DNA of 6,906 nucleotides from Desulfobacteraceae bacterium (GTDB lineage Bacteria; Desulfobacterota; Desulfobacteria; Desulfobacterales; ETH-SRB1). The DNA lies in assembly GCA_013202725.1 (NCBI GenBank), contig JABMRH010000046.1, forward strand, positions 1 through 6,906, in the 5' to 3' direction. Below the pieces are notes generated by a model. It was not told where the DNA came from and made no database searches. It saw nothing but the letters and a program-made list of their open reading frames with translations. Each line of letters opens with the position of its first letter. Position 1 is the stretch's first letter. Positions 5,744 through 6,906 of the stretch are shown here, in pieces. The position numbers were made by a program, and so were the translations under genes.

Positions 5744-6906
5744 ATGAAAAATATTAATGCAAAAAAGCTAAGTCTGCCGAAAAAAACTCCTGAGACCGAT
5801 GCATGGTTTACGGCATTTTTTATAGAAAACCATCTTGACTATTATACCTACCCAGACCATGTTTCCACGCCTGAACAGATAAGATTCATTGTCTTTACAG
5901 AAGAAGATGAGCGGTATTATCCATGTTCAGATCGCATGTTTGAAGCCATCATGAACAGAAACCAATCGGAATTTTTGCAGAAAAAATATCATGAGATTTT
6001 GCGGAAAATACTTAAACTTATTGACAGTCAAATAGAGAATAAAGATGAAAAGGCCTATCTTGAGTCGCTGATTAAAATCAAGTACCAACATGAGACAAGG
6101 GATGAAATCATGATACCATCCCGCCTTGAAAAGCGCCTGTTTAGAATCTTCTTAAATCGCACCCAAATTGAAGACCCTTACATTTGTGAAAAAGCCCTGC
6201 GCAATAGCCGAGCAAATAAAGCATTAAGTTCAGATGCCTTAATTAATGCCATGAATCATGGAGATATCGACGATCTGAAGAATTCTCTTTCAACCCTTTC
6301 GAGCATTAAAAAAATTTTGCATTATCTGGAACTAAAGAGGCTTCTTTCTCTGTCAGTGGAACATTCTCTGTGGAAATCTGATAAAGCCGCGGGCTACACG
6401 CAAAATGATTACCTTGGTTTTTTTAACCGCCGGTTTTCCGGAAACGGCGTTGAACCTCTGTTTGACTTTTGGGGCGCTCAGGACAAGGAAAAATCTCTAT
6501 CCAAAAAAATACTGTGGCTTGCGGATGAAGCAGGAGAAATTATGGTGGATTTTGCCATAATTAATTATCTTTCGAACCTGGGGCATAAAATCATTATTGC
6601 CTTAAAAGATGGGCCCCTTTTTACCAAGATCGATTATTATGACGCTGTTGAAGATGAAATGTTAAGCGGAAAGCTTAAAGGCGCATCATTTATTTCTGAA
6701 AAAAACCTTGGCAAAAATGAACTCGCCAATATGTTGAGAAGCGATAAAAATATCATTGTTGTATCTGATGGAACACGTGAAAATCTCAACTTCCTTCTCG
6801 CATCTACAACATTTGCCAGAATTTTCAAAGAGGTTGACTGTGTAATATCAAGGGGAGAGGATCAAAGGCGGCGTTTCTTTGACGCTCATTTTCAATTTAC
6901 TCAAAA
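5744..6906 (+). CDS. DUF89/ARMT1-like domain protein, possible metal-dependent phosphatase, 3' end outside the window
   Basis: The frame is open from the ATG at 5744 to the window end, giving 387 residues, beginning MKNINAKKLSLPKKTPETD. The first 200 residues are mostly helical and charged, as in the helical N-terminal part of DUF89 proteins. The alpha/beta core starts near 255: ILWLADEAGEIMVDFAIINYL (D261-E265 in DEAGE) matches the place of the family's LDNxGE motif. It is followed by HKIIIALKDGPLF, by IIVVSDGTREN (D342, G343), and by VDCVISRGEDQRRRFF, which is like the VISKGxxN strand. Proteins of this family are metal-dependent damage-control phosphatases acting on sugar phosphates or phosphometabolites. 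Two usual metal-site positions look changed: Asn after D261 is Glu, and the Asn-Asp pair after GPxx reads Thr-Lys. Activity could therefore be altered or lost. It is fourth in the operon. The gene is clear; the family call is from motif memory and moderate. Confidence 0.85.
   Translation, partial: MKNINAKKLSLPKKTPETDAWFTAFFIENHLDYYTYPDHVSTPEQIRFIVFTEEDERYYPCSDRMFEAIMNRNQSEFLQKKYHEILRKILKLIDSQIENKDEKAYLESLIKIKYQHETRDEIMIPSRLEKRLFRIFLNRTQIEDPYICEKALRNSRANKALSSDALINAMNHGDIDDLKNSLSTLSSIKKILHYLELKRLLSLSVEHSLWKSDKAAGYTQNDYLGFFNRRFSGNGVEPLFDFWGAQDKEKSLSKKILWLADEAGEIMVDFAIINYLSNLGHKIIIALKDGPLFTKIDYYDAVEDEMLSGKLKGASFISEKNLGKNELANMLRSDKNIIVVSDGTRENLNFLLASTTFARIFKEVDCVISRGEDQRRRFFDAHFQFTQ

Overview
The window reads as a piece of a moderately AT-rich bacterial chromosome. 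Protein style, gene order and the C/G-rich palindromic repeat suggest a Desulfobacterota (deltaproteobacterial, Desulfobacterales-like) genome. That placement is an inference from sequence feel, not from a marker gene. No tRNA, rRNA, CRISPR array, transposase or phage gene was seen.

Left part (1-1413, minus strand): a two-component system transcribed leftwards. The sensor histidine kinase comes first (start near 1413, stop at 460). Ten bases later comes an OmpR/PhoB-type response regulator (start at 449), whose C-terminal DNA-binding domain runs off the window at base 1.

Middle (1414-1543): a short, very AT-rich divergent intergenic region. It holds a 7-1-7 inverted repeat (1449-1463), a 10-bp perfect palindrome (1501-1510) lying inside the spacer of a possible leftward promoter, and a plausible ribosome binding site for the rightward gene.

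Right part (1544-6906, plus strand): four tightly packed genes that look like one operon. In order they are a 618-residue protein that looks like a nitronate-monooxygenase-type TIM barrel with an extra Cys-containing C-terminal half; a GT-B fold glycosyltransferase (GT4-like); a HAD-superfamily hydrolase whose start overlaps the glycosyltransferase by 11 bases; and, after 34 bases, a protein with an apparent DUF89/ARMT1-like (metal-dependent phosphatase) domain, cut by the window end. A glycosyltransferase next to two phosphatase-type proteins and a possible flavoenzyme suggests a small glycoside or sugar-phosphate pathway. I know of no named pathway with this composition, and the substrate cannot be read from the sequence.

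The most striking item is an 88-bp palindromic repeat (3927-4014) inside the glycosyltransferase. It is a 54-bp near-perfect palindrome preceded by a partial direct copy of itself. It is read in frame as about 29 Pro/Gly-rich residues, exactly where the linker between the two Rossmann domains is expected. It looks like a mobile palindromic element tolerated inside a protein.
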